Source: Prevotella sp. UBA746 (GTDB lineage Bacteria; Bacteroidota; Bacteroidia; Bacteroidales; Bacteroidaceae). From it: DNA of 40,154 nt. Shown here in pieces: positions 15,331 to 22,403 of the stretch (positions are counted from its first letter, which is position 1; each line of letters starts with the position of its first letter). The stretch lies in contig DBKQ01000109.1 in assembly GCA_002298545.1 (NCBI GenBank), forward strand, positions 20,060-60,213, given 5' to 3'. The position numbers were made by a program, and so were the translations under genes. The notes under the pieces were generated by a model. The model made no database searches, was not told the DNA's origin, and saw only the letters and a program-made list of their open reading frames with translations.

Positions 15331-16335
15331 ATGAAAAATAAAATATTAATCACCGGTGCCACCGGCTTTATAGGCAGCTTCATTGTAGAAGAGGCGATAA
15401 ACAGAGGCTTTGAAGTATGGGCTGCCGTAAGGCGCACAAGCTCCAGGAAATACTTGCAACAGCCGGAAATAAATTTTATAGAATTGGATTTCGGCAGCGA
15501 GAGTCGTTTGAAGGAGAAGCTGAAAGGTCATAACTTCGACTACGTCGTGCATGCTGCCGGTGTAACGAAATGTCTCCATAGTGAGGACTTTTTCCGAACA
15601 AATACTGAGGGGACAAAAAACTTTGTCAAGGCATTGAGAGAACTTGATATGCCGATAAAGCGGTTTGTATTTGTAAGTAGTCTAAGTATCCTTGGGGCTA
15701 TCCACGAGGATATGCCGTATAAGGATATTACCGACAGCGACACGCCGCAGCCGAACACGGCATACGGCAGAAGCAAACTCATGGCAGAGGATTATCTGCG
15801 CTCGCTAAAAGATTTCCCCTTTGTCATCCTTCGTCCTACGGGCGTCTATGGTCCGAGGGAGAAAGATTATTTCCTGATGGCAAAGAGTATAAAGCAGCAT
15901 GTGGATTTCGCTGTGGGATATAAGCGTCAGGACATTACTTTTATTTTCGTAAAGGATGTGGTGCAGGCTGTATTCCTCGCTCTTGCCGCAGACGATAAGG
16001 TTATAGGAAAGAGTTACATCCTGAGCGACGGCAACGTGTATACGTCGCGCACATTCAGCGACCTTATACAGAAGGATTTAAACGTAAAGCATGTAGTGCG
16101 CATAGTGGCTCCGATATGGCTGCTGAAAGTTATATCAACGGTAGGGGAGTATGTAGCTCATCTTACAGGAAAGATTTCTGCCCTCAACCGCGACAAATAT
16201 AATATTATGAAGCAGCGGAACTGGCGCTGCGACATCGCTCCGGCTAAAAGAGATCTCGGCTTCTCTCCGCAATATGATTTGGAACGCGGCACAGAAATAA
16301 CCATGAAATGGTATATAGACAATAAATGGCTTTGA
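15331..16335 (+). CDS. NAD-dependent epimerase/dehydratase family (extended SDR) reductase
   Basis: A 334-residue extended short-chain dehydrogenase. The NAD(P)-binding TGATGFIG is at residues 8-15, and the Arg pair in AAVRRTSS after beta-2 suggests NADPH. HAAGV and VSSLSILG follow, and the catalytic Tyr145/Lys149 pair lies in PNTAYGRSKLMAED. Overall it looks more like dihydroflavonol-reductase or 3-beta-HSD-type enzymes than sugar epimerases. The PAP2 membrane enzyme is the next gene, 139 bp away. From memory, proteins of this SDR group act as 3-ketosphinganine or ceramide-pathway reductases in Bacteroides and Caulobacter, so a role in sphingolipid synthesis is a reasonable hypothesis. That is inference only. 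The leader contains the heptad repeat array. Confidence 0.85.
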   Translation: MKNKILITGATGFIGSFIVEEAINRGFEVWAAVRRTSSRKYLQQPEINFIELDFGSESRLKEKLKGHNFDYVVHAAGVTKCLHSEDFFRTNTEGTKNFVKALRELDMPIKRFVFVSSLSILGAIHEDMPYKDITDSDTPQPNTAYGRSKLMAEDYLRSLKDFPFVILRPTGVYGPREKDYFLMAKSIKQHVDFAVGYKRQDITFIFVKDVVQAVFLALAADDKVIGKSYILSDGNVYTSRTFSDLIQKDLNVKHVVRIVAPIWLLKVISTVGEYVAHLTGKISALNRDKYNIMKQRNWRCDIAPAKRDLGFSPQYDLERGTEITMKWYIDNKWL

Positions 16336-16339
16336 GATG

Positions 16340-16456
16340 GATGAGGGATTAGCGAATAGGGATGAGGGATTAGCGAATAGGGATGAGGGATTATTACTCT
16401 CGTTGGTCCTATTATTCCTATTAGTCTTATTACTCCCATTACTCCCAGTCCTCCCA
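16340..16456 (+). repeat. 21-bp tandem repeats plus CTCCCA tail
   Basis: Copies start at 16340, 16361 and 16382 (last partial). The unit begins GATGAGGGATTAGCG and ends AATAGG. TATTA-rich pyrimidine repeats and two or three CTCCCA units follow, then an A-rich stretch before the next ATG. It starts five bases after the SDR stop codon. The order of parts matches the element at 15170-15315. Confidence 0.85.
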
Positions 16457-16474
16457 TAAAAAATAAAAAACAGA

Positions 16475-17452
16475 ATGAAAGAACTTTTCAAGATTGAGGC
16501 GAAGCCGCAGCGCGGACTCCTCGCCCTGGAGTGGGTAATGCTTGCATATCTGGCATTCACCATGCTTATGGTGTTTTTCACTTACACCAAAGTCGTTAAC
16601 CCCGAGGCGATGATTTGGGGAAGAATCCGAATCGTTGTAGTAACGCTTGCCATGTGGGGAGTATATAGAATGGTGCCGTGCCGCATTACCAAGTTCGCCC
16701 GTATCACGGTGCAGATGGCTCTCTTGAGCTGGTGGTATCCGGATACTTACGAGCTTAACCGTATGCTGCCCAATCTTGACCATGTGTTTGCCGAGATGGA
16801 ACAGGCGCTGTTCGGTTTCCAGCCGGCACTCGTCTTTGCCAAAAATTTCTCTTCGCCCGTGATAAGCGAACTGATGGACATGGGCTATGCATCATACTAT
16901 CCCATGATTGCTTTGGCGGCGATATATTATTTCTTCTGCAGATACAGAGAATATGAGAGGGTGGCTTTCGTTATCATGGCATCGTTTTTTGCCTATTATG
17001 TGATATTCGTACTCGTACCGGTTACGGGACCAACGTTCTATTATAAGGCAGTAGGGCTGGACCAGATAGCAAAAGGCGTATTCCCTAATGTCCACGACTA
17101 TTTCAATTCCCATCTCGACTGTCTGCCGAGTCCGGGTTATACCGATGGCGTGTTCTATCATCTTGTAGAGAATGCCAAGGCGGCAGGCGAGCGACCTACG
17201 GCAGCCTTCCCGAGTAGTCATGTGGGGATTAGCACGGTAATTATGTTTATTGTTTGGCATTCGCAAAACCGTAAGCTGTTTTATTTCCTGCTTCCGTTCT
17301 ATCTCTTCCTCTGCATGGCTACGGTGTATATCCAGGCGCACTATGCCGTAGATGCCCTTGCCGGATTAGTCAGCGGTGCAGCCTTCTATTTCCTCTTTAT
17401 GTTTCTTTCGAGGAATATGGTGGAGAAGGCAACGGGAAGGTCAAGACGCTGA
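16475..17452 (+). CDS. PAP2-superfamily membrane enzyme, inositol-phosphorylceramide-synthase-like
   Basis: A 325-residue inner-membrane protein with about six hydrophobic helices and the lipid phosphatase/phosphotransferase motifs: PTAAFPSSHVG (His249) and AHYAVDALAG (His289, Asp293). The spacing and the second motif resemble the PAP2_3 group that includes Aur1-type inositol phosphorylceramide synthases, rather than undecaprenyl-PP phosphatases. The active site should face the periplasm. The enzyme could dephosphorylate a lipid phosphate or transfer a phospho-headgroup to a ceramide or diacylglycerol. The SDR reductase directly upstream and the known production of sphingolipids by Bacteroidetes support a lipid role, but the substrate is not shown by sequence. 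Confidence 0.82.
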   Translation: MKELFKIEAKPQRGLLALEWVMLAYLAFTMLMVFFTYTKVVNPEAMIWGRIRIVVVTLAMWGVYRMVPCRITKFARITVQMALLSWWYPDTYELNRMLPNLDHVFAEMEQALFGFQPALVFAKNFSSPVISELMDMGYASYYPMIALAAIYYFFCRYREYERVAFVIMASFFAYYVIFVLVPVTGPTFYYKAVGLDQIAKGVFPNVHDYFNSHLDCLPSPGYTDGVFYHLVENAKAAGERPTAAFPSSHVGISTVIMFIVWHSQNRKLFYFLLPFYLFLCMATVYIQAHYAVDALAGLVSGAAFYFLFMFLSRNMVEKATGRSRR

Positions 17453-17634
17453 GTTAGACTTATACTTATACTGCCTTTTCACCATACGGCAGCTAAAGCT
17501 ATCATTCAGTATCTTTTGCAAGATAAAAAACAAAAAGAAAGTAAAAACAAGTGCCAGAATTGATAAAAATGCCAAAATGCCAAATAATATATAAAAATTA
17601 AAGTCAAATTGTTGCATGAATGACAAAAAACATC

Positions 17635-17642
17635 TAATTTTG
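17635..17642 (+). promoter_or_regulatory. -7 promoter element of the Lrp/AsnC gene
   Basis: TAATTTTG matches the -7 consensus; a weak -33 (GTTG at 17611-17614) lies 20 bp upstream. The leader would be about 90 nt. The 17453-17634 stretch before it is AT-rich and shows nothing else recognisable. Confidence 0.55.
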
Positions 17643-17736
17643 CTTTGTCTTAGCAACTACTAATCCGCGTTTTATACGAAATGCTGGGTTTCAGTGGCGC
17701 ATAAAAACAGAAAACAACAATATAAAGATATATAAT

Positions 17737-18249
17737 ATGGAAAAGATAGACAGACTTGACAAGAAGATATTGAGCATCTTGTCAAAAAACGCACGAATGC
17801 CTTTCAAGGACGTTGCAGCAGAATGTAATGTGTCACGTGCCGCAATTCACCAGCGCGTACAGCATCTGACAGAAGACGGAGTGATAACAGGAAGCAAGTT
17901 TGACGTTGACCCGAAGAGCCTCGGATTCTCAACCTGCACTTATGTAGGAATCACACTCGAAAAGGGAAGCATGTACAAGTCGGTTGTGGAGCAGCTGGAG
18001 CATATCCCGGAAATCGTGGAGTGCCACTTCACTACAGGTCCTTACACAATGCTTGTAAAGCTCTATGCTAAAGACAACGAGCAGCTTATGGACTTGCTGA
18101 ACAACCAGATGCAGGAGATTCCTGGCGTTGTTGCCACGGAGACCCTTATCTCGCTGGAGCAGAGCATCAAGAGGGAGATTCCTATTGCCTCTAAGGAAAT
18201 AGAACTGGCAAAGAGGAAAATCAAGGCGAAAGATGCTGATTTGGACTAA
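17737..18249 (+). CDS. Lrp/AsnC-family transcriptional regulator
   Basis: A 170-residue feast/famine regulator. The N-terminal winged helix-turn-helix (LDKKILSILSKNARMPFKDV, then AAECNVSRAAIHQRVQHL) binds DNA. The C-terminal RAM domain (from about residue 65, TYVGITLEKGS to IPGVVATETLISLE) binds amino acids and assembles octamers. A basic C-terminal extension (KEIELAKRKIKAKDADLD) goes beyond the usual 150-160 residues. The next gene, a peptidase fusion, starts 42 bp downstream on the same strand, so the regulator may respond to amino acids and control this peptide-degrading unit. That link is inferred from position only. Confidence 0.93.
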   Translation: MEKIDRLDKKILSILSKNARMPFKDVAAECNVSRAAIHQRVQHLTEDGVITGSKFDVDPKSLGFSTCTYVGITLEKGSMYKSVVEQLEHIPEIVECHFTTGPYTMLVKLYAKDNEQLMDLLNNQMQEIPGVVATETLISLEQSIKREIPIASKEIELAKRKIKAKDADLD

Positions 18250-18290
18250 TTAGTCTGTAACTTAAAAAATAAAAATATTTTAGGATAATC

Positions 18291-20099
18291 GTGGAACCAT
18301 TTGATTTCCAGTCGAATCTAAACGTTATTTACAAGACATATCCAGAGGCAAGGAAGTTGCCGGTGATAGGTATCACCGGTAACTTTGCCGATGGAAATGC
18401 TGCCCTTGCCGAGCCGTATTACATGGCTGTGGTAAAGGCGGGGGGAGTGCCGCTAATCATACCGCCTGTCGACAACGCTGATGTTATAATCAACACCCTC
18501 GACAATGTCGACGGACTCTTGCTCTCCGGCGGTGCCGACATCAATCCCCTCTGGCAGGGCGAAGAGCCGAAAGAAACCCTACACGGCATAAACTCGCACC
18601 GCGACTTGCCGGAGCTGATGACGGTAGCCTTGGCGTATAACAGGCAAATTCCTATTCTCGGAATATGCCGCGGCATACAGACGCTGGCAACTGCTCTCGG
18701 AGGAAAAGTGAGACAGGATATTGACACCGACAGCGTTGACAACAGCGAGCGGAAAACCCTGGGAAGGATAAAGCACAGTCAGGATACTGACTTCAGAGGG
18801 GAGCCCACGCATTCTGTGTGCATAGAGCCCGACTCCGTATTGTATTCCATATATAATAAGGAGAAGATTTTCGTCAATTCCTTCCATCACCAGGCAGTGG
18901 CGAGTTGCGGAAGGCGCTTCAATATCTCGGCTTGTGCTCCAGACGGAGTAATCGAGGCTATAGAGAGCAGCGAATACAAGTCGATTATCGGAGTGCAATG
19001 GCATCCCGAATGGCTCGGAGAGGCAGGACAGCCACTGTTCCGCTGGCTCGTGGAGCGCGCCTCGGAATTCAGCAAGGCAAAGAGCCTGCACGACAGGTTT
19101 ATTACTCTCGATTCACATTGCGACACACCGATGTTCTTCCCCCAAGGCATAAGGTTTGACTGGAGAGACAACCGTATTCTCGTTGATCTCCATAAAATGA
19201 CTGACGGCAGGCAGCAGGCGGTAACGATGGCTGCCTATCTCCCGCAGCCTAAGGAGGGACAGACGTTTAAGGAAATCGCCCCCTTCCCTGTTGATACTCC
19301 TAATGAGTATGCCGACCTTATCTTCGACAAGATAGAGGAGATAGTGAACAAGAACGACAAGGTGGTGTCTATCGCAAGGACTCCTGCAGAACTCTTTGCC
19401 GACAAGAAGGCTGGCAGAAAGTCTATTATGCTCGGAATTGAAAACGGATTGGCGCTTAACCACGACATTGCCAACGTGGAGCACTTCGCAAAGAGGGGAG
19501 TGGTTTATATCACGCTCTGCCATAACGGCGACAACGATATCTGCGACAGTGCAAGGCGTTCGGAGGCAACGAATAACGGAGTCAGCGACTTCGGAGCCGA
19601 TGTGATAAAGGAGATGAACCGCTGCGGACTGATGGTAGACCTCAGTCATGCCGGAGAGAAGAGTTTCTATGATGCTCTCGACATCAGTAAGACGCCTATC
19701 GTGTGCAGCCACAGCAATTGCAAGGCATTGTGTGATGTGCCGCGCAATCTTACCGACGACCAGATGAAGGCTCTCGCACAAAAGGGCGGAGTGCAGCAGA
19801 TAACGCTATACAACGGGTTCCTGCGCGATGACGACAGGGAAGCAAGTATCATGGATGCCATAGCCCATCTGAACCATGCCGTAGACATTATGGGCATTGA
19901 CCATGTGGGAATAGGCACAGATTTCGACGGCGACGGCGGAGTATGCGGTATCGCTGACTCTTCGGAACTTATCAATTTCACGATACAACTGTTGCGCCAC
20001 AGGTTCTCTACCCAGGATATCGAGAAGATATGGGGAGGAAACTGGCTGAGGGTAATGACGATGGTACAGCAGAGTGCATACTCACAACAAAAAGGATAA
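18291..20099 (+). CDS. Fusion: C26 gamma-glutamyl hydrolase + M19 membrane-dipeptidase-type domain
   Basis: This 602-residue protein joins two complete enzymes. Residues 24-255 form a class I glutamine-amidotransferase-like peptidase C26 (PuuD type): LLLSGGADINP, nucleophile Cys126 in GICRGIQ, and His238/Glu240 in GVQWHPEW. Residues 268-595 form an M19 dipeptidase with the full renal-dipeptidase metal set: His276 and Asp278 (SHCDTP), bridging Glu384 (GIENG), His453 (DLSHAG), His474 (CSHSN), Asp544 (GTDFDG), and Arg485 (VPRNLTD). There is no signal peptide, so it should be cytosolic. The start is GTG at 18291, and no in-frame ATG fits better. C26 enzymes cleave gamma-glutamyl amides, and M19 enzymes cleave dipeptides including Cys-Gly, so sequential breakdown of gamma-glutamyl tripeptides such as glutathione is a testable guess. 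The next gene begins one base after its stop. Confidence 0.92.
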   Translation: MEPFDFQSNLNVIYKTYPEARKLPVIGITGNFADGNAALAEPYYMAVVKAGGVPLIIPPVDNADVIINTLDNVDGLLLSGGADINPLWQGEEPKETLHGINSHRDLPELMTVALAYNRQIPILGICRGIQTLATALGGKVRQDIDTDSVDNSERKTLGRIKHSQDTDFRGEPTHSVCIEPDSVLYSIYNKEKIFVNSFHHQAVASCGRRFNISACAPDGVIEAIESSEYKSIIGVQWHPEWLGEAGQPLFRWLVERASEFSKAKSLHDRFITLDSHCDTPMFFPQGIRFDWRDNRILVDLHKMTDGRQQAVTMAAYLPQPKEGQTFKEIAPFPVDTPNEYADLIFDKIEEIVNKNDKVVSIARTPAELFADKKAGRKSIMLGIENGLALNHDIANVEHFAKRGVVYITLCHNGDNDICDSARRSEATNNGVSDFGADVIKEMNRCGLMVDLSHAGEKSFYDALDISKTPIVCSHSNCKALCDVPRNLTDDQMKALAQKGGVQQITLYNGFLRDDDREASIMDAIAHLNHAVDIMGIDHVGIGTDFDGDGGVCGIADSSELINFTIQLLRHRFSTQDIEKIWGGNWLRVMTMVQQSAYSQQKG

Positions 20100-20100
20100 A

Positions 20101-21093
20101 ATGAAAAGACAATACATATTGTTGGCGTTACTCGCCGTCGTGACGGTGCTTTCATCGTGTAAAAGCACTAAGAAGGCTGATACGGCAGACAGTGCAGCCA
20201 TAGCCGTAGGACCGGCGTTTGATGCCGACTCGGCGTATGCTTTCTGTGAAAAGCAATGCGATTTCGGTCCGAGGGTGATGAACAGCGAGGCTCACGACAA
20301 GTGTGGCGAGTGGATCGTGGCGAAATTCAAGCAGTACGGTTGTACGGTGGTTGAGCAGAAGGCAGACCTAAAGGCTTTCGACGGCACCATGCTGAAGAGC
20401 AATAATATTATTGCCAGCTACAAACCGGAACTGACAACGCGTATATTGCTTTGTGCTCATTGGGACAGCCGACCTTGGGCTGACAATGATCCAGACAGTA
20501 CAAACTGGAAGAAACCGGTGATGGCTGCCAACGACGGGGCGAGCGGTGTTGCCGTTATGCTCGAGGTGGCACGGTTGCTGCAAAAGGCTGACTCGCTGAA
20601 AGTTGGTGTAGACTTCGTATGCTTCGATGCCGAGGACTGGGGCGTTCCACAGTGGAGCGATGCCGAGGATAATGGCGACTCGTGGGCTCTCGGTGCACAG
20701 TATTGGGCGGCAAATCCGCATAAACCGGGATACGAGGCACGCTTCGGCATCTTGCTCGATATGGTAGGCGGCACAGGAGCACGCTTCTATCAAGAAGGAA
20801 TGTCGAAGGAATACGCTTCCCAGATTGTAGACAAGGTATGGGCGGCAGCCAGAGCGGCAGGCTATGAGTCGATGTTCCCAAACGATCAGGGAGGATACGT
20901 TACCGACGACCATATTCCAGTAAACAAAACGGCAAAGATTCCTACTGTTGACATCATTCCGTATTATCCCAACTGTCAGCAGAGTTCTTTCGGACCGACA
21001 TGGCACACCGTTGACGACACGATGGAAAATATAGACCGGAATACGCTGAAAGCTGTAGGACAGACCATCATTCAGGTGTTGTTCTCTGAATAG
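20101..21093 (+). CDS. M28-family glutaminyl-peptide cyclotransferase-like lipoprotein
   Basis: A 330-residue lipoprotein (lipobox VLSSC, Cys20) with a zinc-peptidase M28 fold of the bacterial type II glutaminyl cyclase group known from Porphyromonas, Tannerella and Prevotella. These enzymes convert N-terminal Gln to pyroglutamate in the periplasm. Landmarks are CAHWDSRPWADND (119-130), AANDGASGV with Asp145, FDAEDWG with the Glu178/Asp179 acidic pair, LLDMVGG and PTWHTVDDT with His302. The ATG at 20101, one base after the upstream stop, gives a proper signal peptide; an in-frame ATG at 20074 within the previous gene does not. Two exported proteins in this window have Gln at the predicted mature N-terminus, fitting its role. 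An aminopeptidase function is the alternative. Confidence 0.87.
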   Translation: MKRQYILLALLAVVTVLSSCKSTKKADTADSAAIAVGPAFDADSAYAFCEKQCDFGPRVMNSEAHDKCGEWIVAKFKQYGCTVVEQKADLKAFDGTMLKSNNIIASYKPELTTRILLCAHWDSRPWADNDPDSTNWKKPVMAANDGASGVAVMLEVARLLQKADSLKVGVDFVCFDAEDWGVPQWSDAEDNGDSWALGAQYWAANPHKPGYEARFGILLDMVGGTGARFYQEGMSKEYASQIVDKVWAAARAAGYESMFPNDQGGYVTDDHIPVNKTAKIPTVDIIPYYPNCQQSSFGPTWHTVDDTMENIDRNTLKAVGQTIIQVLFSE

Positions 21094-21112
21094 GCAGTAT
21101 TGTATATACGAA

Positions 21113-21184
21113 GCAACCCGGGAAAAGACAGATTTCATGATAGTCGGGACATACTCCCGATGAATGAGACTGCATTCCGGTTGC
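21113..21184 (+). promoter_or_regulatory. Structured leader upstream of pyrE
   Basis: GCAACCCGGGAA (21113-21124) pairs imperfectly with TTCCGGTTGC (21175-21184). Inside, TCGGGA (21144-21149) pairs with TCCCGA (21155-21160), extended by TCAT/ATGA. There is no T-run, so it is not a simple terminator. It could be a processing site or a control element for pyrE. No family match is recognised. Confidence 0.4.
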
Positions 21185-21221
21185 CAGACAAACAGATTAA
21201 AACCCAATAAAAATTAAAAAT

Positions 21222-21854
21222 ATGGATTCTTTAAAAAAAGTATTCGCTTCAAAGCTTCTTAAAGTAAAGGCAATCAAGTTGCAGCCAGAAAACCCGTTTA
21301 CATGGGCATCAGGATGGAAGTCTCCATTCTATTGTGATAACCGCAAGACTCTGTCGTATCCGGACTTGCGCAATTATGTAAAGCTGGAACTCACTCATGC
21401 AGTGTTGGAACATTTCCCTGAGGCTGAGGCTGTTGCAGGTGTCGCTACTGGTGCCATCGCACAGGGTGCTCTCGTTGCCGACGAGCTTGACCTGCCGTTC
21501 GTATACGTTAGAAGCAAACCAAAAGACCATGGTCTGGAGAACCTTATAGAGGGCGAGCTGAAGCCAGGAATGAAGGTCGTTGTTATAGAAGACCTTATCT
21601 CTACTGGCGGTTCTTCGCTGAAAGCCGTTGAGGCTATTCGCAAAAACTGCTGCGAGGTTGTCGGTATGGTTGCTTCTTACACCTATGGCTTCGATATCGC
21701 GAAGAAAGCTTTTGAGGATGCCAATGTGAAACTGGTTACTCTTACAGACTATGAGCATGTAGTTGCCGAGGCGAACGAGACTGGATACATTAAACCTGAG
21801 GATGTTGAAGTACTCCACGAGTGGCGTAAGGATCCTGCAAACTGGAGAAAATAA
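21222..21854 (+). CDS. pyrE: Orotate phosphoribosyltransferase
   Basis: PyrE joins orotate and PRPP to make OMP in pyrimidine synthesis. The 210-residue protein has TWASGWKSPFYCDNRK near residue 28, GVATGAIAQGALVAD, the substrate-loop region YVRSKPKDHG, and the PRPP-binding VVIEDLISTGGSS near 123-135. The length fits bacterial PyrE (about 210). Its stop overlaps the next start (TAATG), so the SRPBCC gene is translationally coupled. Upstream is a folded leader of about 70 nt. Confidence 0.96.
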   Translation: MDSLKKVFASKLLKVKAIKLQPENPFTWASGWKSPFYCDNRKTLSYPDLRNYVKLELTHAVLEHFPEAEAVAGVATGAIAQGALVADELDLPFVYVRSKPKDHGLENLIEGELKPGMKVVVIEDLISTGGSSLKAVEAIRKNCCEVVGMVASYTYGFDIAKKAFEDANVKLVTLTDYEHVVAEANETGYIKPEDVEVLHEWRKDPANWRK

Positions 21855-22270
21855 TGAGTAAATTTGAAAGCGGGATAAAGCATATTCCTTATAGGCAGAC
21901 TGCCGTTTACGCTACGCTCAGCGACTTGAGCAACCTTGAGAAAGTTCGCGACAAAATTCCGGCTGACAAGATAAAAGACCTGTCGTTCGACAGCGACAGC
22001 CTTTCTATCAGTGCACCGATGGGGAGCGTGTCGATGAGGATTATCGAGCGCGAAGAGCCGAAATGCATAAAGTTTGCCACCGAGAATTCTCCTATTGCCG
22101 CCAATCTGTGGATTCAAATCGTACCGGAGGGAGAGGAAGCATGCAAGATGCGCCTTACCATTAAGGCTGATATTAATCCATTTATCAAGGGCATGGTGTC
22201 GAAACCTCTGCAGGAAGGACTGGAGAAAATCGCTGATGTACTGGCAATGATACCATATAACAATTTATAA
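21854..22270 (+). CDS. SRPBCC (START-like) superfamily protein
   Basis: A 138-residue small protein with the pattern of the polyketide-cyclase/START-like superfamily: an N-terminal strand (FESGIKHIPYRQTAVYATLS), a DLSNLEKVRDKIP helix, a series of alternating strands, and a long C-terminal helix (MVSKPLQEGLEKIADVLAMI). No catalytic residues can be named, and the ligand is unknown. It overlaps pyrE by one base. From memory, this gene sits between pyrE and argH in other Bacteroidetes, suggesting an old association but not a function. Confidence 0.75.
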   Translation: MSKFESGIKHIPYRQTAVYATLSDLSNLEKVRDKIPADKIKDLSFDSDSLSISAPMGSVSMRIIEREEPKCIKFATENSPIAANLWIQIVPEGEEACKMRLTIKADINPFIKGMVSKPLQEGLEKIADVLAMIPYNNL

Positions 22271-22281
22271 TTACATTCACT

Positions 22282-22362
22282 CAAACGGCTCAGAATGCTC
22301 ATGATGCACGCTATGTTGACTAACGCGCATGAAATGAAGCATCTGGGCCGCTTGATTTTTTT
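22282..22362 (+). terminator. Large hairpin with T-run before argH (terminator or attenuator)
   Basis: CAAACGGCTCAGAATGCT (22282-22299) pairs with AGCATCTGGGCCGCTTG (22338-22354) with few defects, and seven T follow at 22356-22362. The argH ATG is only 42 bp further on and no -7 box lies between, so either the hairpin is read through or it acts as an attenuator for argH. Confidence 0.65.
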
Positions 22363-22403
22363 AGGGCAACGGATTGCTTGAAAATCAATAACACTCATAG
22401 AAT

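Noticed and set aside
16158..16457. Minus-strand open frame encoding repeated PHPYSLI units
   Set aside because: Same cause: a 21-bp repeat translated on the opposite strand, overlapping the SDR gene. No start context or family.
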